Positions 35,371 to 46,830 of a DNA stretch of 64,000 bases are shown here, in pieces. The stretch covers positions 15,079,280 to 15,143,279 of the forward strand of contig NC_089280.1 in NCBI RefSeq assembly GCF_963678975.1, in the 5' to 3' direction. The position numbers were made by a program, and so were the translations under genes. Positions within the stretch are counted from its first letter, which is position 1; each line of letters starts with the position of its first letter. Source of the DNA: Dysidea avara. Its lineage: Eukaryota > Porifera > Demospongiae > Dictyoceratida > Dysideidae. The notes beneath the pieces are model-generated. The model worked only from the letters and a program-made list of their open reading frames with translations, was not told where the DNA came from and did not search any database.

Positions 35371-35596
35371 TAGGGACAGTAATTTATGGCAAGAGGAGTG
35401 TGCATGTGCATCCTGCTGTTGGAAGCACAAGAATTCCAGGTGTTGAGTAGGGGCTTTTCTTCCTGTTTCACAAGGCCTATTGTAGGGACAGAAATTTATG
35501 GCAAGAGGTGTGTGCATGTGCATCCTGCTGTATCTACACTTGGAAGCACAAGAATTCCAGGTGTTGAGTAGGGACTTCTTCATGTTTCACACTATT
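35371..35596 (+). repeat. Two-copy tandem repeat, unit about 110 bp
   Basis: The units at 35371-about 35480 and 35483-about 35596 share TAGGGACAG(T/A)AATTTATGG, GTGTGCATGTGCATCCTGCT and GAATTCCAGGTGTTGAGTAG. The second copy has a short insertion after CCTGCTGT. No coding sense identified. Confidence 0.75.
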
Positions 35597-35671
35597 GCCT
35601 TGAATATATTGGCCCACAAGAGCCTCCAGCATTGCTTGGACTGGTGGAGAATCAGGATATCATCTAGGCTA

Positions 35672-36100
35672 CTAGAGATGCGGCGATTATGCCGGCATAA
35701 TTTCGGGAATAATAGGCATGTGTGGGAATCAGGGAATTATGCTAGCATTTTGAGGTGATTATAAAGCTTTAACAGTAGGAAATTAAAATCTGCAGATTGA
35801 TACTCTAATAGAGCAGTCAAAAACTCTAATAGAACAGTCACTGAATATCATTGTTAAGGCAGTCACATTGAAATAAAATACTCTAATACAGCAACCATGT
35901 AGCTAAAGAATTGAAGACTATTTGAAGCTTAAACATCAATAAAAAAGGTGTGATACAGCAATAAACTGGTATTATTGACCAATTATGGTGGCAGGGAATA
36001 ATGGGCATTTCTCAAAAGCATAATAGGTGATTTTTTGAGCACTGCTCAAAAGCATAATGCTCAATATTTGGAGCATAATAGCCTCATGCCTAATCTAGAC
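35672..36100. other. Probable repeat with paired 18-bp motifs
   Basis: Starts TAGAGATGCGGCG, reminiscent of a hAT terminus, but no matching right end or target duplication was found. Contains ACTCTAATAGAGCAGTCA (35802-35819), ACTCTAATAGAACAGTCA (35823-35840) and a weaker copy at 35879. 'GCATAATAG/GGCATAAT' words recur throughout. Confidence 0.35.
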
Positions 36101-36252
36101 ATAATATCAGTCTGATAAATGGGAGGCACTTGAACTGGTAAGTGCTCCCTTGTCATATGAAATTATATGAACTGGCGGTAGTTAGAGGGTGATTGTTACA
36201 GGTACCTAAAGATATGCACCCTTCTTCGAATCCCCATCCTTCTTTTTAATAG

Positions 36253-36669
36253 TTAGACTGGCTTCCTCTATTGTCCCATTGCTCAATAATTCTGCTATCT
36301 CCTCTGCCACCTGTGATTGAGGAAGGCCTGACTATTATGGCTGAAGCCCATGCAAAGGTGTCTCTAACTAGAAGGATTGTGTTAATTTTAAAACATTTGA
36401 TTGATGCATTCTGTATGTTCTCCAACAGCACCCCTAAAACAAATTATGCGAAACTCGTTTTATTGAAGAGGTTTATACATCGATCTCAGTTTAATTTGGT
36501 AAAGTATCATTGTTCTGATTATATAGAATATGTACGTGACAATTCTGGAGAACTTCTACACATCAAACAGCAACTTATTAATTTCATCCCAATCACTAAG
36601 CGCTTTTGTGTTTTACAAAACAAAGTACATCACCTTGAAGCTTACATGAAGCATCATCCGAATATCTAA
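36253..36669 (+). CDS. Possible terminal exon, unknown protein
   Basis: An open frame of about 138 codons after a good acceptor (TTCTTTTTAATAG|TTA) runs to a stop at 36669, with an AATAAA signal about 60 bp later (36728-36733). Residues include LDWLPLLSHCSIILLSP, KHLIDAFCMFSN and a lysine/histidine-rich end (KHHPNI). Helical, with hydrophobic spacing, no clear motif. If real it is the last exon of a plus-strand gene whose upstream exons I cannot place. Confidence 0.3.
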   Translation, partial: LDWLPLLSHCSIILLSPLPPVIEEGLTIMAEAHAKVSLTRRIVLILKHLIDAFCMFSNSTPKTNYAKLVLLKRFIHRSQFNLVKYHCSDYIEYVRDNSGELLHIKQQLINFIPITKRFCVLQNKVHHLEAYMKHHPNI

Positions 36670-37250
36670 TCAACCCCATCATTTTTCAAATTTGTATTGC
36701 GACTATTGACGGTTACGTGAAATACCAAATAAAACAGCAATTAAGGGCAATATATTTATGTGGCATTTAGAGAGCGTCCAACCTCCTCTGGTTCTTCAAC
36801 TAACTAGTCGTTTTAGGCTGGCCTTAATGCACTAACTTTTCAGTGGTACAGGCCACCCCTGTGGCTCCAAGGTTGACTTTGCAATGGTTCAAGTCACCCC
36901 AAGGTTGTAAGAAGCTCTTAGCAGCTGAGTTATTAAATGTTTTTGAGTCAACATGTCTTGCGTTGTGATCCTCTTTGAAGTTTGAACAAACTTTCTCTGT
37001 GCTGACTCACCTGAGCATAGGCTAGATTCCTATGTCTCTTGGCACGCCTGGTGGCTGGAAAGACTGGCAGATTAGAACCCATACTAATGGACTCACTCTT
37101 GAACACCTTTAGTTCTTTATGAAAGAGTTCATATTAACTTGCAACTGAGCAAGAGCCTTCGCTGTATTGTCTTCTCCTGCACTGCTCATGATGATGCAAG
37201 ACAAATGTAGCCAAAAGTTTGCTGTTACAGCCAAGTAAAACCCGAGCAAG

Positions 37251-37370
<120 letters not shown>

Positions 37371-38562
37371 TCTGCGGAGTATTTATTTGGACTACGATGC
37401 CCTATAATCATGTGAACTTCAAAAAGGCTGTTGTACTGCATCTAGTAATTATGTTCATTACATGTTAAAATGGAAATGGAGATTTCCAAAATTTAATCTG
37501 TACTGTTAGATAATACATGTACCCCCTTGGATACTTCTGATGTACTAAGTGTGCTCTGTTAGAGAATACATACTGTACTTTTATGGTGTATTTTAAATAA
37601 AGAAAGTCCCACTGTACATGTACTAGCATTTTAAGACCTTGATTATACAAATTACAGAAATGACTGTTCTATTAGTGAACAATTGTATGTTCTATTAGAG
37701 TAGTTTAATGGAATTTAGTGCTACAGCCATTTTTTACAGTTATGGTATTCATATTGGGAAAAATTTTCTATCAGCCTAATCCTAAATGACATCATGGATT
37801 GCAAATGGATGCTCTATTCGGGGATTCTAATATATCCGAGTGTGAAGTTTAACAAGATTCGATTGGCTATTCAATTCTGGAAGATATCAACCTAAATAAC
37901 AGATATGGTAGGTTATAAGGGTATAAAATTCTATTGTCTAATGCTGGGTTACAATTTTCAGTTGGTTTGACTATTGTTGTAATAACAATAACTGGTAGTT
38001 TTGCTTGAAAATAATAATAATGGTCATAGAAAACATGTAAAACCGACCATGGCATATGGTTTCTTGGTCAGCAAAAGTACAAAACAAATGCAAAAGACTT
38101 TACTGGTTACTTACTCTGTGGTGGGTCCATTGCCATCACTCTCACCATCTGATCCAAGCAATAAAACCTACACCACAACCACATTTAAAATACAGTAAAG
38201 TACATGTCATCCTTAAATGCATCATTCAAATTTCTGCTATAACAGAGATGAAACTATACTACCGTATTACCACAGCTGTTAATGTTTACTTTGGAGAACT
38301 AGGGCAGCATCAAACACTACTAGTTCCTAAACAAGGAAGTAGTGACATACTTACAGTATGATGCTGGGAGTCATATTCAGTAGTAAAAATAGATTGCTAA
38401 GATACTGGTAAATTAATTGTCTACAACATTATTTTGGCATTGGGTACTTCATGACTGAAAGTCTGTGGGAAGTAGATGTGGCTGCTATCATATTTGAGGG
38501 TGGCAATAATATACCCCTGACACTATACTATATATCAAAGTACTTACATATACTCTCTTATT

Positions 38563-38816
38563 GGGGTGTATCCATTCACTGGACTGGACTACTGGACTCA
38601 AACTTTTTTTGTTTTCTTGCCTTTATAGCTAGACTTTACCACAGAAGTACTTTAGAAATCACACCATTCTAAAACTTGCACACAAGACATATAAAACTTG
38701 CACATTATTCAGAAAATAAAATCACTAAAACCTCAGTGTATAATTTGCCTAGCAATGATAGTCCAGTCCAGTAGTCCAGTCCAGTAGTCCAGTCCAGTGA
38801 ACGGATACACCCCTCT
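38563..38816. repeat. Inverted element with TGGACTGGACTAC minisatellite ends
   Basis: GGGGTGTATCCATTCACTGG then ACTGGACTACTGGACT on the left is matched in reverse complement by the right end (AGTCCAGTCCAGTAGTCCAG, ending ACGGATACACCCC). The right arm has one more TAGTCCAGTCCAG unit. A third half-copy lies at about 39040-39075 (CACTGGACTGGATTAGTGG). Confidence 0.65.
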
Positions 38817-39289
38817 CATTGTGCAAAAGAAACAAATTATAGGGTCTCAGGTTCTACTGTTACGGATACTCACAAATATAGTGTTCGGAGACTTTATAAT
38901 GTATCACAGTGACAACAAAACATAATAGAAATGCACATAGTAGTTACTATAATTTAGGAGACAATGCCGTACATGTAATACTACACACCAGTTTATTGAC
39001 TATGTAAGTATAAGGAGTGTGTGAAGGGTTATATACAATCACTGGACTGGATTAGTGGACTGGACTACTGGACTCAACTTTTGGGCAACTGGTTGTAAGT
39101 ATGCTTTTCTCATGTACCCTGTAGTTAGACCGCTTCCCGCACATAAAGAAACCCACACACACACATGTAAAAGAAAGGTGTGATGCCAACTTGTTCAACA
39201 TTGCACAGCTGCAGCTATGTATCAACTATGGAAAGCACATCACCTAATTTAGCTGACTTGATGACTGTCAAAGAAACCCAGTAACAGAT

Positions 39290-42200
39290 TTCGGTAATTG
39301 TAATTATATTTGTATTTAGAATTCAGTTATTGTATTTAGCATTATTACGTTATATTACGTACTGGTCACGCGCAGTGTTTGCATTGGTTGTAAATGAGTT
39401 GTATTCTTCATTGCTTAGTTGTAGTTATATTATCTCCTTTGGGTGTGCTTGAATTGCGTTCCTCAAATACTGAATTGCGTTCCTCGATACTATCACAACA
39501 TTTTCTGGTGCTGTGACCAGGATAGATTCGTTTTGCCTTACAGCTACTTAAAGCTAATTACACCGTGGAGCTACGTCTACTTTTCTAACCAGTCATGCAG
39601 AAGCTGTAGTACCGTGGCATTGTGAATTTAATGGTACCCCATAAGGCAAGTGAGTCTATTTGAAGAGCTTCGTTTTTGTGCGATTATTTTCTTTAGAGTA
39701 ATTAAACGGCTAACGGATGGAGAGTTTACAATGTTACCAATCATCTCACAAGGCACACCGCTCACACTTGACAAGAGCTTATTCAAAGGTGAAGGATATA
39801 ATGGAGTCAGAAGAGGCACAAAACGAGTCTCAACTGGCTACGCTCAATACAGCCCTTGAGAAACTTCAACGAAAGAAGCAAGTCTTGCAAGACCTCGACA
39901 GAAAAATTTCCGAGGCAATTCAGGACCCAGAAGAGCTAGAGGGCGATGTCTTAGAAGCAGAGGAGATTCAAGACAGCATCCTGGAGATAGTGGACGAATT
40001 TACACAATTTCTTTCACAGCAAGCTAAGCTTTCAGCAGCCCCACCTCGTTCCACACAAACTGAGCCGACGGTTTCTTCAAACCTCAGTGCAACTGCACAA
40101 CCCTTTCAGCCACGAAGCATGGAACAAACGGGTTCACTTGAAGACAGTCAGGTGCCCCACCCTTCCCAGAGTCAATCTGCGGACAGTTTACTATTGGAAC
40201 AGAGTTCAAGCAGCCATGGTGGGTTGAATGCAAGCCAAAGTGCAAGTCGCCTCCCAACTTTTACTGGCATGGCAGACCTTCTGGGACTCTTTTCGTGCAG
40301 CTGTTGATTCAAACCCTACATTGTCTGGAGTGCAGAAGTTTAATTATTTAAAGACCCAGCAAGCCACATCAGAGGCTTGTCATCTCTTGGGAAAACTAAA
40401 GAAACATATGGAGACCTATTAATACCTATAATTCTAAGGAGGATGCCAGTGGAAATTAGACAAAATTTAGCAAGAGAACACAGGCATGCAGAATGGAAAA
40501 TCGATGAGCTTAGCCATATTAAAAGAAATACGTGTTCTTGAACAGGGTCTGTTCACACCAGTCCCCTCTTTCCCAGATACTCAACCACCACCAATGACAG
40601 CTGCTTCTTTCTTCACTGGTACACAGGATGGATATCATAAAGGTGGACGTTTCAAAGGTGGTTATACTAAAGGAAACAAAGGTACCACAGTTAAGAAATC
40701 TGTGTATACAGCTAAGAAATCAATGTGTACATACTGTAAGGGTGCACACACAGCTAATAATTGTGATGCTGTCAAGGATTATGATAGGTGCTTGGAAATA
40801 GTTAAAAGAAAAAGGCTATGTTTCAATTGTCTGGCACATCATAGGGTGTCTGAATGTGAATCCAGACAAGGCTGCAAGTTGTGTGGACAGAGACACCACA
40901 CCAGCCTCTGTCGTACTAGCTTAAGAAATAAAGATAATACAAGTTACCCAAATGGACACAAAAAAAGACATTGGTACCATTGCAAACTCTACGTCTGAGA
41001 CTAAGCACTCACTATTGAGTACCACTGATTCACACACAAGCAAATGTTTATTGAAGACAGCTATAGCCACAGTTAGCATAAATGATCATTGTGCAAAAGC
41101 AAATATCCTGTTCGATGAAGGTGCCCAGAGATCCTTTATCTCTCAAGGGCTAGCCATTAAGGTTGTGTCCCAATCACGAAGAGAACATCTATATTTCATC
41201 ATTTGGGGCAGAATCTGTAGCCAATAAACAATTAAGTGTAGCAGTTGTAAATGTGGAGACATTAACTGGAGAAAGGATTCCTGCATCAGGGCTCATTGTC
41301 CCAAACACATCGACACCTCTACACAACTCATCTCATGCTTGTATCACAAGGGTTCCCCACCTGCAAGGTCTAATGTTGGCACATCCAATCACAGGAGATG
41401 AGCATTTTGAAATATCATTATTAATCGATGCCGATCACTATTGGAACTTTGTTGGGAATCATATTGTTGAGGTGATGGCCTGACAGCTATGCAATCCAAG
41501 CTTGGTTATCTCCTTTCGGGACCCCTTCCTGTTTGTCAAACACCACTATGTGATGGCAATGTATTACAAGTTTAACAGCAGGTTAACTGGCAGGTCAACA
41601 GCACTAGACATCCATCCCTGCTAACACAGCACATTCCCTTATGAGGTGTCCATCTGGTTACTATGGCAGCATTCAATATTGCACATTCCTTAATGCAGAG
41701 AGGACAGCTTGGTTGGGAAGGTAAACAAGTTATAGGCGGGGTTTGGACCCCAGAGAAGGTGTCGGGTTGCTAAGGTAAACACATTCCTAGACAGGATATA
41801 AAGCATCTCTCACTCCATTATGTTACTTGGCAAGTGCAAGAAGTTCAAAAGTTCGTGTCTCTCCCATATCCCACCTCCCTCTAAAGACTCCCTTAGCTCT
41901 AGGGACAGGTCACTCCCTTAGGCCAGCTAAGGTGACATGGGAAGTCATTGCGTCTTAGTTTTTTTTTCCATTACAGCATCTGACTGGTATCCCTGTTTAT
42001 GGTTTCTGTGGTATCACGTGACCTGTCAAGAGGTATAACATCAATGCAGACTATAAGCAAAGTCATGTGATTAAACAGGTCTCCAACCCTATGGCAATAA
42101 CACCAAAACTTCCCATATACCCATCATACTTACAACTGTTATGGAGACCGATAACCAGTTAATCCATGTTAGCATTCAAGGTAGGGAAGATGAATGAGTT

Positions 42201-45200
42201 TCTGGAGTATAGAAACAACTGGCATTGAAGGCCATGTGAACCCTAGAGCTGATTTTACAGCCAAGTTTCAGGAGTCATGTATAACACGAGAAAGGGATGG
42301 GGGATACACAGTAAAATTTCGCTGGAAACAGGACCATGCTCCTTTTCCCACTAATTATGCCAATAGTGAAAGAAGGACCAGATCACTGGCACATAGGCTC
42401 AAACAAACACCAGAATTGTTAGAAATGTATGGGAGCATCAAAGCTGAACAAGACAAACGAGGATTTGTTGAGAAGGTACCTCCTACTTATGTTAGTGGAA
42501 ATGTTTGTTATATTCCTCATCATGCAGTTCATAAGGCTTCTTCAACAACTCCTATACAGTAAGGATTGTTCATGTCGCCAGTCTGAGTGTCACCCAAGTT
42601 TAAATGATTGTTTAACGGTTGGACCACCACAACAGAATGACATTTGTGCAATTATGTTACGCTTCCATTGTCATGCGATTGGTCTGTCAACTGACATCGA
42701 AAGGTATTTCTACATGTGAGACTGGACGAAGTTGACAGAGATTATACCACGTTTTATGGTTGTCAAACCCAAGCAATTCAGAAAGTGACTTCCAGTCATA
42801 TCGTTTCAAATCAGTTTTATTTGGGTCAGCAAGTTCTCCATTTATGTTGAATGCAACATTGCATCATCATCTTGATGGTTTTAAATCAACAGTAACTTCA
42901 GATATGAAGAGCAACTTGTATGTTGACAACATCATTTCAGGAGTTTCAGAGGAAGTACTAGCCACTAATTATTACAAAGAGGCCAGGTCAATTATGAAGC
43001 AAGCTAACTTTAACCTGAGAGCTTGGGCCTCCAACAGTTTACAAGTTCAAGCCTTAGCCATTAAGGATAATGTCACTGATAAGGACACAACTGGTAACAT
43101 ACTGGGATTACGATGGAATACTTCAACTGACACTATTACCTTTGCTCCAGATGATGGATCAATCATCACAGAGTGAGAAGGGCTGCAACAGTCATCAAGA
43201 CTACAGTGTGTATATGACCTTCTTGGATTTCTTGCTCCTGTAACAGTACAGGCCAAAATTTTGCTACAAGAACTCTGGCAGCTGAAGATCAAATGGGATG
43301 AGCCACTGAGTGATTCTTACAGTATGAGATGGCAAGATCTTGCTCGAGACATAGAAGAGTCCATCAAGATAGCATTACCGCGACAATACTTTACTGCAAC
43401 CACCAAGCCAGTATTACATGTCTTTGCTGATGCAAGCATTAAGGCCTATGGAGCTGTAGCTTATCTTTGTGATGCTGAAAATTCTTCATTCATGATGGCA
43501 AGAACACGTGTAGCACCACTGAAAACCCAAACTCTTCCAAGATTGGAACTCATGGCAGCTACCATAGCTAAAAGATTAGCCAAATTTATCCAGTCATCAC
43601 TGACTGTACCTTATGAATGTTTATCAGTACAGTTGTGGAGTGATAGCCAAATTGTTCTCCATTGGTTGAATAGTCAAAAGAAGTTGAAACCATTTGTTGC
43701 AAGTCGTGTACAAGAAATTACAGAAGAATTCCCTGCTACTACCTGGAGATATGTTCCCACTGCTGATAATCCTGCTGATTTGCTTACCAGGGGCATCAGT
43801 GCAGGTTCACTTGCTACTTCAACAGTTTGGAGACATGGTCCCCTTTGGCTGATTAATCACTCCTAATGGCCAGTTTGGAACAGTACTGAAGTGCTACACT
43901 TACACGTATCAGACACAGAAGGTGAACTGCTAGAAGCTGATACAGAACTCAGAGGTGTACAACCACAAACTGGGTTGCACTGTATCATTGACATTTCTGC
44001 ATACAATAGTTTGTATAAGTTGCTTGGAGTCACAGCATATGTGTTGCACTTTGTCTCCAATGCGAAGCCTTTATCGGCAAGAAGGTCAGGTCCATTATCA
44101 CCCCAGGAGCTGAATAAGTCCAAGTTAGCATGGATAGGTACTGTTAACAGCAGAGTTTTAGCAAGGAGATTGTCAACCTTACTTCAAAATCAGCTAACTG
44201 TCTGCCTTTGGTTCGTCAGCTACGCTTGTTTCTAGACAACAGTCACTTCATTTGCTGTGGTGGCAGGATACACAATGCTCCAGTTACTGAGCTAATGAAG
44301 TTTCTGTACCTACTATTTCAACACCATCCATTTACTACACTCATAATTCAAGATACCCATGTCAAACAATACCATGTTGGAATAAACAGCACTATCTCTG
44401 CAGACATATTGGATACCTGCAGCAAGACAATCCACTAAGAAGGTTATTAGACAATGCGTCATCTGCAGAAAACATTCAGGAGCGCCTTATAAGGCACCAG
44501 ATCCTCCACCATTACCACTATCAAGGGTGCAGGAATCTCCCCCCTTTACAACTACTGGAGTTGATTTCACTGGAGCTCTGTATGTGAAGGGCAATGGAAG
44601 GGAGAATAAGGTGTATATTTGCCTCTTCATCTGTGCTGTGACAAGGGCTGTACACCTTGAAGTAGTGGTGGATTTGACAGAGGCCAGTTTTCTCCAGGCA
44701 TTCAGGAGATTTGTTAGTTGCAAATCTCTACCTTGTACAATGATATCCGATAATGCCTCAACATATCAATCTGCAGCAGAAGAACTTAAGAAACTGTTTA
44801 GATCTATATCTCTCAAGGAGGCCTTACAAAGGCAAGGTGTACTTTGGCAGTTTATTCCCAAACGTGCGCCTTGGTATGGAGGCTTTTGGGAACGCCTTAT
44901 TTGTCTTACGAAAGCTGCAATCAAGAAGGTTTTGGGATGGGAATTTATCAGCCTCCCCACTCTGCAGACTATGGCAGTAGAGATAAAGGCTCATCTTAAC
45001 AATTGGCCTCTGACTTATGTATCATCAGAGATTGACGATCTTACTCCAGTACATCTTCTCTATGGAAGACTAATCATCACATTACCACATGCACCAGTGG
45101 AGGAAGGAGAAGTAGATGATCCTAATTACGAGGATTCCTCTCAATCTGAGCTAACAAGGAGAGCTACGATACAAGCCTTGCTCTTACAGAATTTCTGGAC

Positions 45201-45310
45201 TCAATGGACTCAAGTACACAATGAAGGACCCAGAGATAGTGCTTACTGTATAATCCGTTGTGAAGTTGTTCGCCGATATTCACCATTTGCAGTACCTAAA
45301 CCATTGTAAC
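39290..45310 (+). mobile_element. BEL/Pao retroelement, broken copy
   Basis: Plus-strand copy of the same superfamily as 23-29 kb. Recognisable parts in order: probable 5' LTR end just before 39503 (followed by the same TGGTGCTGTGACCAGGAT words as in the better copy), gag coiled-coil (about 39.7-40.3 kb), zinc knuckles (about 40.7-40.9 kb), protease region (about 41.0-41.5 kb), reverse transcriptase (about 42.3-43.2 kb), RNase H (about 43.3-43.9 kb) and integrase (about 44.2-45.3 kb). It is broken in roughly eight to ten places, and I found no 3' LTR. A block at about 41.55-42.13 kb does not match the family and looks like a later insertion. Clearly older than the 23-29 kb copy. The 5' boundary is approximate. 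Confidence 0.88.
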
Positions 45311-45799
45311 ATCAATAGAGAATAATGTGGTACAAAGGTTGTAAGGATTGCTGGATTATTTATTAACCTCCTGTTCTCGGCTAAAGATAGCCGTTCTTCC
45401 GTAAAAGGAGAACACTAAGCAAGTACTAAATAGAAGAAAAAAGAAAGTAAAATTAGAAAGATTAAGATTACCATAAGATTACTTTCTTCGCACTAAGGAA
45501 GCACTAAATAGAAGAAAATGAATGTTTTTGCAGTTTACTACATGATTTATGCCAACACCTATATAATCTCACGGCGCCCAACCCTAAAAAGAGGGTCTGG
45601 TGAAACTGTGTACAAAAAGTTTGGCGCAGCTGGAATGTTGGGAGCTCCAATCAGATCGCTCTATTTCAAATTGATTATGTAATGCGTACATTTCAAAAGA
45701 TTTGCAGCTTATGATTAATTACATCCGGTTACTTTGCTGCTTAAAATCGTTGAGAAAATGGCCGTACAATTCCGTTGGGTTTGTTATAATGTTGAATAA

Positions 45800-46251
45800 G
45801 GCCCCTATTCGGTGATTATCAGTTTCTCATCCAGCCTTTCTAATTATTATGATGCGGGCGTGAGGGTATTACCATTATGCCATTATTTTATAATATTAAC
45901 ACACTAATGTACAGACCTTGTCCAAATTGTCTTTCTTTCTTACTACAAACATTCCTTCATCAGCTGATTCTACTTTTCGTGATTGCCAACTGTTTTTCGA
46001 CAGTCAACTGAAAGCCTGCTTTGATGAAGTGGATAGAGCACGATTGCAACTGGTACTGCAGCAATTTGCTAAGGAAAACAACAGTTCTCCTGGCGATATA
46101 TAGTGCATTGTAGCGTTGATCAACAAAAAAATTTATAAGTTTGGTATCACGTGTTCTTCTGAGCATGCAGAGTAAATAATGGCTTTCCATGCGGTAGCTT
46201 AAGAAGGATGCGGGCGGTGGATGAGAAACTAATAATCACCAAATAGGGGCC
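45800..46251. mobile_element. PIF/Harbinger-like MITE nested in a Mutator-like MITE
   Basis: Arms GGCCCCTATTCGGTGATTAT and AATAATCACCAAATAGGGGCC continue through AGTTTCTCATCCA on both sides. TAA flanks the element at 45797-45799 and 46252-46254, the 3-bp target typical of PIF/Harbinger. It carries a 61-codon gene-like ORF (45918-46103). Confidence 0.7.
45918..46103 (+). other. Gene-like ORF inside the nested MITE
   Basis: The reading frame ends ...FAKENNSSPGDI and has a plausible protein composition (DSQLKACFDEVDRARLQLVL). A pyrimidine-rich CATTCCTTCATCAG acceptor-like site lies just inside it. It could be a captured host exon or a remnant of the transposon's own gene. No family recognised. 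Confidence 0.3.
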
Positions 46252-46433
46252 TAAATAAAGTAGCGCCATTAGTCTGGTGATGCTGTAAGCGGATCTGGTT
46301 GAATGGATGCTGTGACGTAAACAGTGCACTTACGTAACACATAAACGTCATCCAATAAACATTCCAGAACTGAAACTTTTTGTACAGAGTTTCATCAGAC
46401 CCTCTTTTAGGGTCGGGCACCGCGAGACTAACA

Positions 46434-46830
46434 CCTATATTACATAACACACACTCTTTTCTATTGTCTTAATAAGTCTGTTCATTGGTGACCACATACG
46501 ACCATAGATACAGCATACTTTCCTATACTTAGTATACTATGGTACGACTGCACTGGTCATGACAAAAAAATTGTCAATATTGAACCATAAATACTAAAAT
46601 TTAATATCCTCACTCTGTCTTCTTGGTCTGTACTACGTTTAAACTTGGGTGGCATCGTCTCGTATCCGCCAAGGAAGTTGAGCAGCGAAGACAGAAATTT
46701 CCTAGCAAAAGTCCCACAATCACAAATTTTATTACTTTAATAATGCATGCAGATCGATTGTGGTTTTTCTCCTATATATGAGGTCGGGTCTACCCGTACC
46801 CTCGCCCGTACCTCATTCACTCTCACCAAG
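46434..46830. other. Upstream region of the FDXACB1-like gene
   Basis: About 400 bp with no ORF. The stretch nearest the start (CGGGTCTACCCGTACCCTCG) is less AT-rich than its surroundings and may hold the promoter. Nothing else recognised. Confidence 0.4.

Larger units (their letters stand above)
45564..46430. mobile_element. Mutator-like MITE with 9-bp target duplication
   Basis: Arms of about 80 bp: TAATCTCACGGCGCCCAACC at the left pairs with GGGTCGGGCACCGCGAGACTA in reverse complement at the right, continuing through AGAGGGTCTG and ACAAAAAGTTT. ACACCTATA is duplicated at 45555-45563 and 46431-46439. Long arms plus a 9-bp duplication fit a non-autonomous Mutator-like element. A second element (45800-46251) is nested inside. 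Confidence 0.75.
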
